From NCBI GenBank assembly GCA_011065005.1, contig JAAKFP010000125.1, positions 1 through 7,286 on the forward strand: a DNA stretch of 7,286 nt, given 5' to 3'. The notes under the pieces are model-generated. The model searched no databases. It saw nothing but the letters and a program-made list of their open reading frames with translations, and had not been told where the DNA came from. The number at the start of each line of letters is the position of its first letter. Positions within the stretch are counted from its first letter, which is position 1. Shown piece after piece: positions 1 to 6,512 of the stretch. The translations under genes were made by a program, and so were the position numbers. The DNA comes from Chlamydiota bacterium. GTDB lineage: Bacteria > Chlamydiota > Chlamydiia > Chlamydiales > Waddliaceae.

Positions 1-1
1 A

Positions 2-1585
2 ACATTGAATCATTGGCTTGCCGATGAAGCCGCTGTCGATATTTGGGAGATCGAAGACCTGCGCGGGGAAAAGTCCAACGTTTTTTGCAAACTCCAAAAA
101 GCAGGTGAGTGGGGTTACGACACCTTTGAGACAAAGGACAAGCTCTTTGATCAGCTGAGAGAGGATTATGGAGTGTTTTGGAAACTCGAAGATCCGGAAA
201 GCTACCAAACCACCTATATCTGCTATAACACAGGACTGCTTGGCAGTAGCTATGATCATGTAGCCCATGAAAACCTGATTTACGTGGCAGATAGTCTGGA
301 ATTCGGGGCTCCTAATCAAGCCACTCCTTCGACGTCAGATCAGGCTTCCTGGGGGAAGAGAATTGTGGCTTGTGTTCTTGGAGGTTTGCTCATATCTGCC
401 GGAAGATCGTGGGGGTCCAGCCAAAACAGCGTCTCTGGTGCCATCGCAACGCTGAAAGGAACGCTGGGTCCAGCGGCATTTAAGACAGCCTTTGTGTTTC
501 AAATGTCCATGATCGCTGCGGTGAGCAGGCATGAGGAGGGTGCCCTTCCAGGAGTATTGCTAGCGGGGATGATGTTGCTGCCTGAACCGGTGCAGGGACA
601 GTCCTTGTGTCCTCAACTAGTGGGAACCTATGATACGCCTGGTCAGGTTCATGAAGTCGCCGTTTCCGGCAATTATGCCTATGTGGCAGATTGGGCGTCC
701 GGACTTCTGATCATCGATGTCTCCAATGTGGCCAATCCCACGCTTGCGGGCTCCTATGATACGCCTGGCGGAGCTTTGGGCGTGGCCCTTTCCGGAAATT
801 ATGCCTATGTGGCGGACTATACTGCAGGTCTTCAGATCATCGATGTGGCCAATGTGGCCAATCCTACGCTTGCGGGCTCCTATGTGACGCCTAACGCTGC
901 TTGGGGAGTCACCATTTCCGGCAGGTACGCCTATGTGGCGGACCAGGCTTTTGGTCTTCAGATCATCGATGTGGCCAATGTGGCCAATCCCACACTTGCG
1001 GGTTCTTATGATACACCTGGTGAGGCCCGTGGCGTCGCCGTTTCCGGCAATTATGCCTATGTGGCGGACTATACTGCAGGTCTTCAGATCATCGATGTGG
1101 CCAATGTGGCCAACCCCACACTTGCGGGTTCCTATGTGACGCCTGGCAGAGCTCGGGGCGTCGCTATTTCTGGTAGTTATGCCTATGTGGCGGATGACCA
1201 GTCCGGTCTTCAGATCATCGATGTCTCCAATGTGACCAACCCCACTTTTGCGGGCTCCTATAATACACCTGCCTATGCTCGAGGCGTCGCCATTTCTGGC
1301 AATTATGTCTATGTGGCGGATGTGGCCTCAGGTCTTCAGATTATTAAAATACCTTGTCCCAGTCCTACCAGCAGTAGTACAACTACCACCACAAGTTCCT
1401 CAACCACCCGTTCCTCTACAAGTTCCTCAACCACCCGTTCCTCCACAAGTTCCTTGGCTTCCACTTTGAAATCTACGACTACCCTTTTTCCTCTTTCTAC
1501 CGATTCTACCACGACACCCCCCCTATTTTCATCCCCTCGACGGGGATTTCTTCTCCAGATACTCCCTCTTTTCTATGGATTGTAG
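2..1585 (+). CDS. LVIVD-repeat surface-type protein, Ser/Thr-rich stalk; reading frame closes early after a poly-C run
   Basis: Function unknown; the build suggests an exposed, repeat-based surface or secreted protein. Residues are counted from a TTG at 5. The frame is open to the window edge and no ribosome binding site is visible, so the true start may lie upstream. Residues 1-105 are an unrecognised domain. Hydrophobic stretches follow at about 119-132, 160-172 and 181-193, the last ending in a signal-peptidase-like VQGQ-S. Six repeats of 42 residues start at residue 207, each with the pattern GSYDTP..GVA.SGNYAYVAD..GLQIIDV.N..NPTLA. This is the LVIVD family, which folds as a beta-propeller. 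A Ser/Thr-rich stalk covers about 454-505. The last 20 or so residues look out of frame, because a membrane helix and tail continue in another frame (1522-1845). The family call is firm; the role is inferred. Confidence 0.8.
   Translation, partial: TLNHWLADEAAVDIWEIEDLRGEKSNVFCKLQKAGEWGYDTFETKDKLFDQLREDYGVFWKLEDPESYQTTYICYNTGLLGSSYDHVAHENLIYVADSLEFGAPNQATPSTSDQASWGKRIVACVLGGLLISAGRSWGSSQNSVSGAIATLKGTLGPAAFKTAFVFQMSMIAAVSRHEEGALPGVLLAGMMLLPEPVQGQSLCPQLVGTYDTPGQVHEVAVSGNYAYVADWASGLLIIDVSNVANPTLAGSYDTPGGALGVALSGNYAYVADYTAGLQIIDVANVANPTLAGSYVTPNAAWGVTISGRYAYVADQAFGLQIIDVANVANPTLAGSYDTPGEARGVAVSGNYAYVADYTAGLQIIDVANVANPTLAGSYVTPGRARGVAISGSYAYVADDQSGLQIIDVSNVTNPTFAGSYNTPAYARGVAISGNYVYVADVASGLQIIKIPCPSPTSSSTTTTTSSSTTRSSTSSSTTRSSTSSLASTLKSTTTLFPLSTDSTTTPPLFSSPRRGFLLQILPLFYGL
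623..1363 (+). repeat. Six 126-bp tandem repeats encoding LVIVD propeller blades
   Basis: Units start at 623, 749, 875, 1001, 1127 and 1253 (the last is shorter) and stay in frame at 42 codons each. Units 2 and 4 are almost identical at the protein level and share long identical DNA blocks in their second halves. This points to recent duplication or gene conversion rather than protein-level constraint alone. Such an array can gain or lose whole blades without breaking the frame. Confidence 0.9.
1391..1454 (+). repeat. 27-bp in-frame tandem repeat in the Ser/Thr stalk
   Basis: Two near-perfect 27-bp units (1391-1417 and 1418-1444, differing at the last base) and a partial third (1445-1454) encode TSSSTTRSS. 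Nine codons per unit keep the frame. Together with the flanking Ser/Thr runs they form a mucin-like linker between the propeller and the membrane segment. Copy number could change stalk length. Confidence 0.85.
1517..1523 (+). repeat. C7 homopolymer at the frame break (candidate phase-variation tract)
   Basis: Seven consecutive C lie inside the LVIVD gene, immediately after the Ser/Thr stalk. With seven C the frame runs into TAG at 1583-1585. With eight C (or five) the same stalk would read through into a membrane helix and a tail ending at TAA 1843-1845. Poly-C tracts are known slippage switches in chlamydial pmp genes. A sequencing or assembly error in the homopolymer would look the same. 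Confidence 0.75.
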
Positions 1586-1845
1586 GCCTAGCCGCCGGAG
1601 GAGTACTCTGCCTTGGCCTAACCGGAGGAGCTGCGTATATCCTTCGTCGGCGACAAAAAGCTTCAAGCCAACAAGCTGGTGTATCTGAACTTGATTCCAA
1701 TTTGGAAACCCACAGCATGGGCCCTGTTGCCCCTGAAAGCGAGTACAAAAAAGCTTCTGATATCTACAATCCTGAGGATCATTATGGGAAAACTCCTGAT
1801 GATGTAAGTGCGTATCAAAAAACTCCAGACCACGTAACTCAATAA
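1522..1845 (+). CDS. C-terminal membrane helix and tail of the LVIVD protein, in the shifted frame
   Basis: This frame has no start of its own and makes sense only as the continuation of the LVIVD gene. It opens with a Pro/Ser/Thr-rich stretch (PIFIPSTGISSPDTPS) that matches the preceding stalk. A 25-residue hydrophobic helix at 1570-1644 (begins FLWIVGLAAGG) follows, then a positive stop-transfer cluster RRRQK at 1645-1659. The polar tail of about 60 residues carries four tyrosines and two similar motifs, YGKTPDDV and YQKTPDHV. The joined protein would be about 613 residues: propeller, stalk, single membrane anchor, tail. The composition and helix-plus-arginine pattern show this is genuine coding sequence. 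Whether it is translated depends on the C count or on ribosomal slippage. Confidence 0.7.
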   Translation, partial: PIFIPSTGISSPDTPSFLWIVGLAAGGVLCLGLTGGAAYILRRRQKASSQQAGVSELDSNLETHSMGPVAPESEYKKASDIYNPEDHYGKTPDDVSAYQKTPDHVTQ

Positions 1846-2087
1846 ACCATGGAATAAAAATGGAGAGCTCTCATTTCATGCAGAGTCAGGAGAGATCATC
1901 ATTTTCTCCGACGAAAAGACCATGGATGGGTATCTAGTCGACCCTGAATAATCAGCAAAAAACACTTCACAAGACACTCTAAAAGGGTTTTTAAATATTT
2001 TCTAGTGTGTTAAATTTGCAAGAGAACAGAACATAAACCCTCAAAAGTGAGGGTATTTGTCGATGTAAACCCTCTTCCCACTTTTTT
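1846..2087. other. Intergenic stretch with a possible short coding relic
   Basis: This gap separates the LVIVD gene from the convergent U-box gene. From 1838 to the TAA at 1949-1951 one plus frame reads as plausible protein (pieces GELSFHAESGE and IIIFSDEKTMDGYLVDPE). It has no credible start or ribosome binding site, and stops close it just upstream. It may be the decayed tail of a gene or a chance frame. From 1952 to 2087 I see only AT-rich sequence and one weak hairpin. Confidence 0.4.
2037..2054 (-). terminator. Weak hairpin, possible terminator of the U-box gene
   Basis: ACCCTC and GAGGGT can pair in a 6-bp stem around a 6-base loop, 33 bases beyond the U-box stop codon. Read on the minus strand it is followed by TTATGTTCTG, which is only moderately T-rich. 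The hairpin is visible, but its use as an intrinsic terminator is a guess. It could also act on transcripts of the convergent LVIVD gene. Confidence 0.3.
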
Positions 2088-3650
2088 CTAGGGGGTAGGA
2101 AGCTCCCCGTACATTTTTATCGGTTCAGCGGAGGCATATCCATGATTATTACGCTGGGAGGTAGTAATCGGCTCAGAATATAATTCGCGGTCGACCATAA
2201 ATTTGTCTTCCCAGAAAAAAGAACTGTCTAAAAGAAAAAACAACTCTCTAGCATCGTTCTCAGGCAATTGACCACAAATGGCATTATATTCTTCCAAAAT
2301 TTTCCCTTCTAACGGATCTTCGGGATTTAATCCCTCTTTATCCTTAATTGATTCCTCGCCATTCTCATAAACAATTTTGAAACGGCAATTCTCCCCCCTC
2401 TTTTCAAAACGTATAGACTTCATAATATATATGTCGCCATTGACAAGGGTTAACTTGAGACTACAAAGGTGGTCAATTTTCTGATCGTACAATAATGCTG
2501 TGAAGCTTGGTCGGGATGTACAACTCACCCCTGCTCTCACCAAAACAGAGTCGGGATTGCTCCTAGCAATTCGATATATTTCTTCAGCATCATACCGTTT
2601 TTCTAACAAATCGACGACATGAAGAAGACGAGATCTTTTTACGGTATCTTCTTGAGTATGGCATGTATTCTTCAAAAATGCCTCTTTTCCTAAAGTGGCT
2701 TCTATTTTCTCTCTTTGCCCCTCATCGAGAGGTTTAAATCCATTGTAGCCTAGACTTTCGCACACCTCTTCCGAAGTGTCAAATTCTCTATCAAAATCAC
2801 TAAAAAGTTGATATTTTCCACTTTTATTCACAAAGAAACTTAGGCGAAGGACACTGAAGCCGACTCTTTTTGAAAAAACCTCATCATCATAGGTCTGTAT
2901 TGGAAGCCTTGCCTCTAGAACAAAGTGATTCCTTCCTTTAATTCTAACAAAAAACTGCTTGGGTTGCATCACCACGGCCAATAACCTGCACCAACGTACA
3001 GGGTCCTTAACAACAAAAGGACTTTCACAAAGCTTGCGAATAGATTCTTTACCTTGAACAGTATTCGGCACTTGAGAGGCAAAATGTGCGTCCAGAGTAT
3101 GGATAAACTGTCGCGTTATGACGTCCTCTTCAAACTCAATAGGCCCTCTGGTAAATGGATTGGTGGCCCTATCCCCTTTCTCCTCGATCCACCTCAAAAT
3201 TGCACCTCTTTCTACCGTATGACCGGAGCTCAGCAACACTGGATCTTGCAACCTCGATAGACCAATAGGACAAGTGAGCAGGTCACAAATATCATCTAAA
3301 CCATGGTCACTCGAAAAGCATTTATCAAGAGCTGTTGCGAAATTATCTTTTTGAAATGCAACAATAGTATCAAATAGAGTTCTCAACAGAACATGTTTGA
3401 CAAAAGGGATTTTAGGCTTACTCTTTCCTCCACTTTCATTTAGAAAGGGGTATCTGTATTCTTTGATGGCTCTGACAAGTTGATCTTTCAAAAGTTCACA
3501 TTGCTGTTGTTCGGGCGGTTTAGAAGGGAGGGTTATAGAGCTAGTAGTGAAGCTCGCTGCCTCGCCGCCCTCGTTATGAAAAACTAATGGGGGTAGTGGT
3601 CTTGCCGGTGAAGAAGAAGAACCTGTTAGAGAATTTAGCCCTGGAATCAT
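2088..3650 (-). CDS. U-box protein, candidate E3 ubiquitin ligase effector with two SH2-like regions
   Basis: The 520-residue product carries a U-box at about residues 119-190: CPI (127-129), DPV (136-138), SGHT (142-145), ER (147-148), W154 and NPFTR (164-168). The zinc ligands of a RING finger are absent, as expected for a U-box. In eukaryotes this fold recruits ubiquitin-loaded E2 enzymes, so in an intracellular bacterium it suggests a ligase delivered into the host. Residues 1-50 are Ser/Pro-rich and disordered-looking, which is compatible with a secretion signal; no signal peptide or membrane helix is seen. Two downstream regions, about 215-302 and 350-460, resemble SH2 domains, with FFVR (233-236) and VLVR (369-372) at the phosphotyrosine-binding arginine position. 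The ATG has a strong GGAGGT site at 3655-3660. The U-box call is firm, SH2 is inference, and host delivery is inference. Confidence 0.85.
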   Translation of the reverse strand: MIPGLNSLTGSSSSPARPLPPLVFHNEGGEAASFTTSSITLPSKPPEQQQCELLKDQLVRAIKEYRYPFLNESGGKSKPKIPFVKHVLLRTLFDTIVAFQKDNFATALDKCFSSDHGLDDICDLLTCPIGLSRLQDPVLLSSGHTVERGAILRWIEEKGDRATNPFTRGPIEFEEDVITRQFIHTLDAHFASQVPNTVQGKESIRKLCESPFVVKDPVRWCRLLAVVMQPKQFFVRIKGRNHFVLEARLPIQTYDDEVFSKRVGFSVLRLSFFVNKSGKYQLFSDFDREFDTSEEVCESLGYNGFKPLDEGQREKIEATLGKEAFLKNTCHTQEDTVKRSRLLHVVDLLEKRYDAEEIYRIARSNPDSVLVRAGVSCTSRPSFTALLYDQKIDHLCSLKLTLVNGDIYIMKSIRFEKRGENCRFKIVYENGEESIKDKEGLNPEDPLEGKILEEYNAICGQLPENDARELFFLLDSSFFWEDKFMVDRELYSEPITTSQRNNHGYASAEPIKMYGELPTP

Positions 3651-3720
3651 TTTGACCTCCTTTTATTATTAAAAGCCGAATTAAGTGATGTATTTTAAAA
3701 TCTTCACGCTATTCCTCGTT

Positions 3721-4479
3721 TTATGATCCGAGAGGTTTCACTTCTCCTTTGGAATAGGGAATCAGGTCTTTTCCCCAGGGAAGATATTGGCTGATCTGTT
3801 CACCGTTCTGCCTATAAATTGTTATTTTGGAGATTCCTCCTTCTTTTCCTATAACCCCGGGGGTAAAGAGGAAACCATTTTTTTTCGAAAAGACAAGCTC
3901 GCCAGATCCTTTTTCATCATAAGATATCGTGGTGATTTTCAGTTTCTCGTCCGGATCAAAACCTTCGAAACTAATAGAATACGTTGTCGGATAGAGTAAG
4001 GCAAGCTCGGCGGATATAGACGCTTCGCTATTTTTGCTTTTGCTTATGACAGGTAGTGGGGTGAGTACGATAGGCTCGCTTCTCGATTTTCCGGATTGGG
4101 ATTCTACAATGATCTCACATTTTTCTCCTGGTAGAAAACCTCGACTACTAACGGTAAACATGGCAACATTTTCTCCAATAGCATCTCCATTGACAAATAC
4201 TTGCTCTCTTGAAAACCTTGCGCGCTCCATGTAGTTGGTGATATCAAGGACTTTTCTTTTCATTTTTATGACGAGCTCTTGCTCTTGTGGAACATTGTAC
4301 ATTTTTACAAGACTCTTATAATGACCAGGGTCAAACTCATCCAGGAGACTGTATTTGCTGCTGCTCTTAACCTCATTAGGTGAAATGGTTTCAGAAGCAA
4401 GAAAAAACTGAGCCTCTGAAATACTAACAAATAGATTGGTAAATGCAAAAAACCATAACAACAACTCTTTTACTCTCAT
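3721..4479 (-). CDS. Secreted protein of unknown function with two beta-rich modules
   Basis: I do not recognise this 252-residue protein. It begins with a clear Sec signal peptide: MRVK, a hydrophobic core (about residues 5-20), then SEAQ with likely cleavage near residue 23 or 24. There is no lipobox cysteine. Two similar beta-rich modules follow, one near 105-140 (SSRGFLPGEKCEI) and one near 165-225 (SFEGFDPDEKLKI); the GF-P-EK pattern recalls Ig-like domains of surface or periplasmic proteins. No other helix is visible, so the mature protein should be periplasmic, outer-membrane-associated or released. The ATG at 4479 has an AAAGGAG site at 4487-4493 with 7-base spacing. The U-box gene starts 70 bases downstream on the same strand, so the two may share a transcript. 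Confidence 0.8.
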   Translation of the reverse strand: MRVKELLLWFFAFTNLFVSISEAQFFLASETISPNEVKSSSKYSLLDEFDPGHYKSLVKMYNVPQEQELVIKMKRKVLDITNYMERARFSREQVFVNGDAIGENVAMFTVSSRGFLPGEKCEIIVESQSGKSRSEPIVLTPLPVISKSKNSEASISAELALLYPTTYSISFEGFDPDEKLKITTISYDEKGSGELVFSKKNGFLFTPGVIGKEGGISKITIYRQNGEQISQYLPWGKDLIPYSKGEVKPLGS

Positions 4480-4508
4480 TTTTCTTCTCCTTTAACATAT
4501 GGTTAGTC

Positions 4509-4514
4509 AGTGTA
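4509..4514 (-). promoter_or_regulatory. Possible -10 element for the secreted-protein gene
   Basis: On the minus strand TACACT is preceded by TG one base away (TGTTACACT), an extended -10 shape. It would start transcription about 20 bases ahead of the ATG, just upstream of the ribosome binding site. No good -35 is seen at the right distance. This is a weak call. Confidence 0.25.
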
Positions 4515-4558
4515 ACACAACCCCCGAAAAATTCTAGTAGAAAAAAGTGCTCCTCGAC

Positions 4559-4564
4559 TATGAT
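4559..4564 (+). promoter_or_regulatory. Possible -10 element for the small membrane gene and lysS
   Basis: TATGAT is a close match to the -10 consensus and would place the start of transcription near 4571, about 20 bases ahead of the ATG at 4592. That arrangement favours the ATG over the GTG at 4547. No convincing -35 is present, so the call is tentative. Confidence 0.25.
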
Positions 4565-4591
4565 AGCTGTATACAATTGAGGTTGATCGAT

Positions 4592-4771
4592 ATGAATTCA
4601 TGGATACAAAAGACCTGGAATGCCAATCGGCAGACGAAACTTTTTGTGATTACCTTACTTCTTTTTTTGTTGCCCATCATTCTATCTGCAATATATGTCT
4701 ATGTGCGACTTGATTATGTGCGTAGTTATACGAGACCTTCATCTACAATAGAGAACAAAATAAACCCCTAA
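4592..4771 (+). CDS. Small single-helix membrane protein ahead of lysS
   Basis: This is a 59-residue protein of unknown function. A basic N-terminus (KTWNANRQTK) is followed by one strongly hydrophobic helix at about residues 17-38, then a short polar tail (DYVRSYTRPS onward). I chose the ATG at 4592 because GAGG lies at 4579-4582 with 9-base spacing. The longer frame from a GTG at 4547 has no ribosome binding site and would overlap the likely -10. The gene ends 18 bases before lysS on the same strand, so the two are probably transcribed together. LysS itself has no obvious ribosome binding site, so this gene may help to initiate it by coupling. The location in the inner membrane is inferred from the helix; no family was recognised. 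Confidence 0.6.
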   Translation: MNSWIQKTWNANRQTKLFVITLLLFLLPIILSAIYVYVRLDYVRSYTRPSSTIENKINP

Positions 4772-4789
4772 ACCTCTTAAGATATTTTT

Positions 4790-6379
4790 ATGACATCAAA
4801 ACTTGAATATGAAGAACACGAGGAATATAGAAACCGTTCCCGCAAGTTAAAAGAACTTCGCGAGTTAGGTGTTGAGCCTTATCCGCACAAGTATACCCCT
4901 ACGCACTTTTCGAAACGGCTCCATGAGCAGTTCGAAAACAGCAACATTGGCCATAGTGATGACGCTGCGGCTGGAGAAACAGAGAGTGTACGTGTTTCTG
5001 GGCGATTGATTCTATTTCGCGCAATGGGAAAAAATGCTTTTGCCCACATTCAGGATCATATGGGAAAAATTCAAGTGATGTTCAATCGTGACGACACCAA
5101 GGTAGTCGGCTATGATCCCAACAACACCTCCCTTGCGGAAGCGCCAAAGCCACTCAAACTGATCGAAAAAAAAATCGACCTGGGTGATATTATTGGCATA
5201 GAGGGCAACCTCTTCCACACACAAAAAGGGGAACTTACCGTCTATGCCAAGAAGGTTACGCTGCTTTGCAAGACTCTCCTTCCTCTAGCTGAAAAGCATG
5301 CAGGACTTCATGACAAGGAGATCCGCTACCGCAAACGATGGCTTGACCTCATTTCCAATGAAGACGTTCGGGAAACATTTCGAATTCGAAGTCAGATTTT
5401 AAGCCAAATTCGTAAGTATTTTGAAAATTTAGACTTTATAGAGGTGGAAACTCCGGTCCTGCAAAGTATTTATGGTGGCGCCGAGGCGAGGCCTTTCACC
5501 ACAAGACTTCATGCCCTAGACCAGAAAATGTTCATGCGCATCAGCCTCGAAATCCCCCTAAAAAAACTGATTGTGGGCGGGATGGATAAAGTATTCGAAA
5601 TGGGGCGTGTCTTCAGAAATGAAGGGATCGACCGAAGTCACAATCCCGAGTTTACTCTTCTGGAAGCCTACGCCTCTTACTGGGACTACAACGACATGAT
5701 GCAATGCATGGAAAACCTCGTAGAGATGCTGGCAATGAAGCTGTTTGGAACAACCAAACTTGCCGTAAATGTTCCCGACGCCGAAGAACCTGTCGAAATC
5801 GATGTTAAAGCCCCCTGGCCCCGCCTATCCATGAAGGAAAGTTTGAAGAAATTTACGAACATCGATGTTGATGCACTGAGTGATGAGGAACTGTATCATA
5901 TGGTCATCGAATGTGGTCACCTGGAAACCAAGAAGGTTAAAACATTCCCCCGGGGGTTGATGATTTCAGCACTTTTTGAACACAAAGTAGAGCCACTGCT
6001 CATCCAACCCCACCACATCACAGATTTCCCCATCGAAACCACTCCCCTTTGTAAACCCCACCGCGACCCAGAAGAAAAATCTAAAGGCATTGTCGAGAGG
6101 TTTGAGAGCTTCATTTTAGGCGGCGAGTTCTGCAACGCCTATTCAGAGCTGAACGATCCTCTCATCCAAAAACAGCTTCTTGAAGAACAAGCCAAGCGAA
6201 AAGAAGCCGGCGACGAAGAAGCCAACCCCTTTGATCACGAATTTGTTGAGGCGATCTGCCAAGGAATGCCTCCGACTGGCGGTATTGGAATCGGCATCGA
6301 CAGGCTCGTAATGCTTCTAACAAACTCCGTCTCGATCCGAGATGTCCTCTTCTTCCCCTGGATGAAACCAACGTCTTGA
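4790..6379 (+). CDS. lysS: Lysyl-tRNA synthetase, class II
   Basis: This enzyme charges tRNA(Lys) with lysine using ATP in the cytoplasm. The product is 529 residues, a normal length for bacterial LysRS. An N-terminal OB-fold for anticodon binding covers about 66-155 (VRVSGRLILFRAMGKNAFAH). The class II core follows: motif 1 around 215-235 (FIEVETPVLQ), motif 2 around 267-292 (VFRNEGIDRSHNPEFTLLE, with the Arg that contacts ATP), and motif 3 around 494-525 (PPTGGIGIGIDRLVMLLTN, then FFPWMKP). All three look intact. The segment EAYASYWDYNDMM resembles chlamydial LysRS, which is the main clue to the host lineage. No strong ribosome binding site precedes the ATG. The gene ends six bases before a heptamer repeat array, which marks the border to accessory DNA. 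Confidence 0.97.
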   Translation: MTSKLEYEEHEEYRNRSRKLKELRELGVEPYPHKYTPTHFSKRLHEQFENSNIGHSDDAAAGETESVRVSGRLILFRAMGKNAFAHIQDHMGKIQVMFNRDDTKVVGYDPNNTSLAEAPKPLKLIEKKIDLGDIIGIEGNLFHTQKGELTVYAKKVTLLCKTLLPLAEKHAGLHDKEIRYRKRWLDLISNEDVRETFRIRSQILSQIRKYFENLDFIEVETPVLQSIYGGAEARPFTTRLHALDQKMFMRISLEIPLKKLIVGGMDKVFEMGRVFRNEGIDRSHNPEFTLLEAYASYWDYNDMMQCMENLVEMLAMKLFGTTKLAVNVPDAEEPVEIDVKAPWPRLSMKESLKKFTNIDVDALSDEELYHMVIECGHLETKKVKTFPRGLMISALFEHKVEPLLIQPHHITDFPIETTPLCKPHRDPEEKSKGIVERFESFILGGEFCNAYSELNDPLIQKQLLEEQAKRKEAGDEEANPFDHEFVEAICQGMPPTGGIGIGIDRLVMLLTNSVSIRDVLFFPWMKPTS

Positions 6380-6385
6380 AGGATG

Positions 6386-6455
6386 AAGGCGGAAGGCGGA
6401 AGGCGGAAGGCGGAAAGCGGAAAGCGGAAAGCGGAAAGCGGAAAGCGGAAAGCGG
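6386..6455 (+). repeat. Heptamer tandem array, 4 x AAGGCGG then 6 x AAAGCGG
   Basis: Ten exact 7-base units occupy 70 bases: four AAGGCGG (6386-6413) followed by six AAAGCGG (6414-6455). The array lies between the lysS stop and the first hairpin repeat. The block structure, with one variant followed by the other, indicates unit-by-unit expansion. A single AAGGCGG unit stands at the equivalent place before the third repeat copy (7179-7185). Confidence 0.95.
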
Positions 6456-6512
6456 AAAAGTTGGTATTTACATTTGGATTCAGCCTGAAGGGCTGAAATT
6501 GCAACAGCCTAG
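6446..6512 (+). repeat. Direct repeat, left copy (outer arm of the transposase cassette)
   Basis: This stretch recurs at 7176-7242, exactly 730 bases downstream in the same orientation. The two copies differ at four positions in the first 18 bases, and the last 49 bases (6464-6512) are identical. It joins the end of the heptamer array to hairpin A (6481-6495) and to the first half of hairpin B. Confidence 0.9.

Noticed and set aside
933..1469. Plus-strand frames rich in Met, Trp and Pro inside the LVIVD gene
   Set aside because: These are out-of-frame readings of the 126-bp and 27-bp repeats; the LVIVD frame explains the region.
2088..3650. RING finger instead of U-box
   Set aside because: Only C127 of the expected Cys/His zinc ligands is present, while DPV, SGHT, ER and NPFTR fit a U-box.
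4547..4591. GTG at 4547 as the start of the small membrane protein
   Set aside because: No ribosome binding site precedes it and the extra residues add no signal or domain. The ATG at 4592 has GAGG at good spacing.
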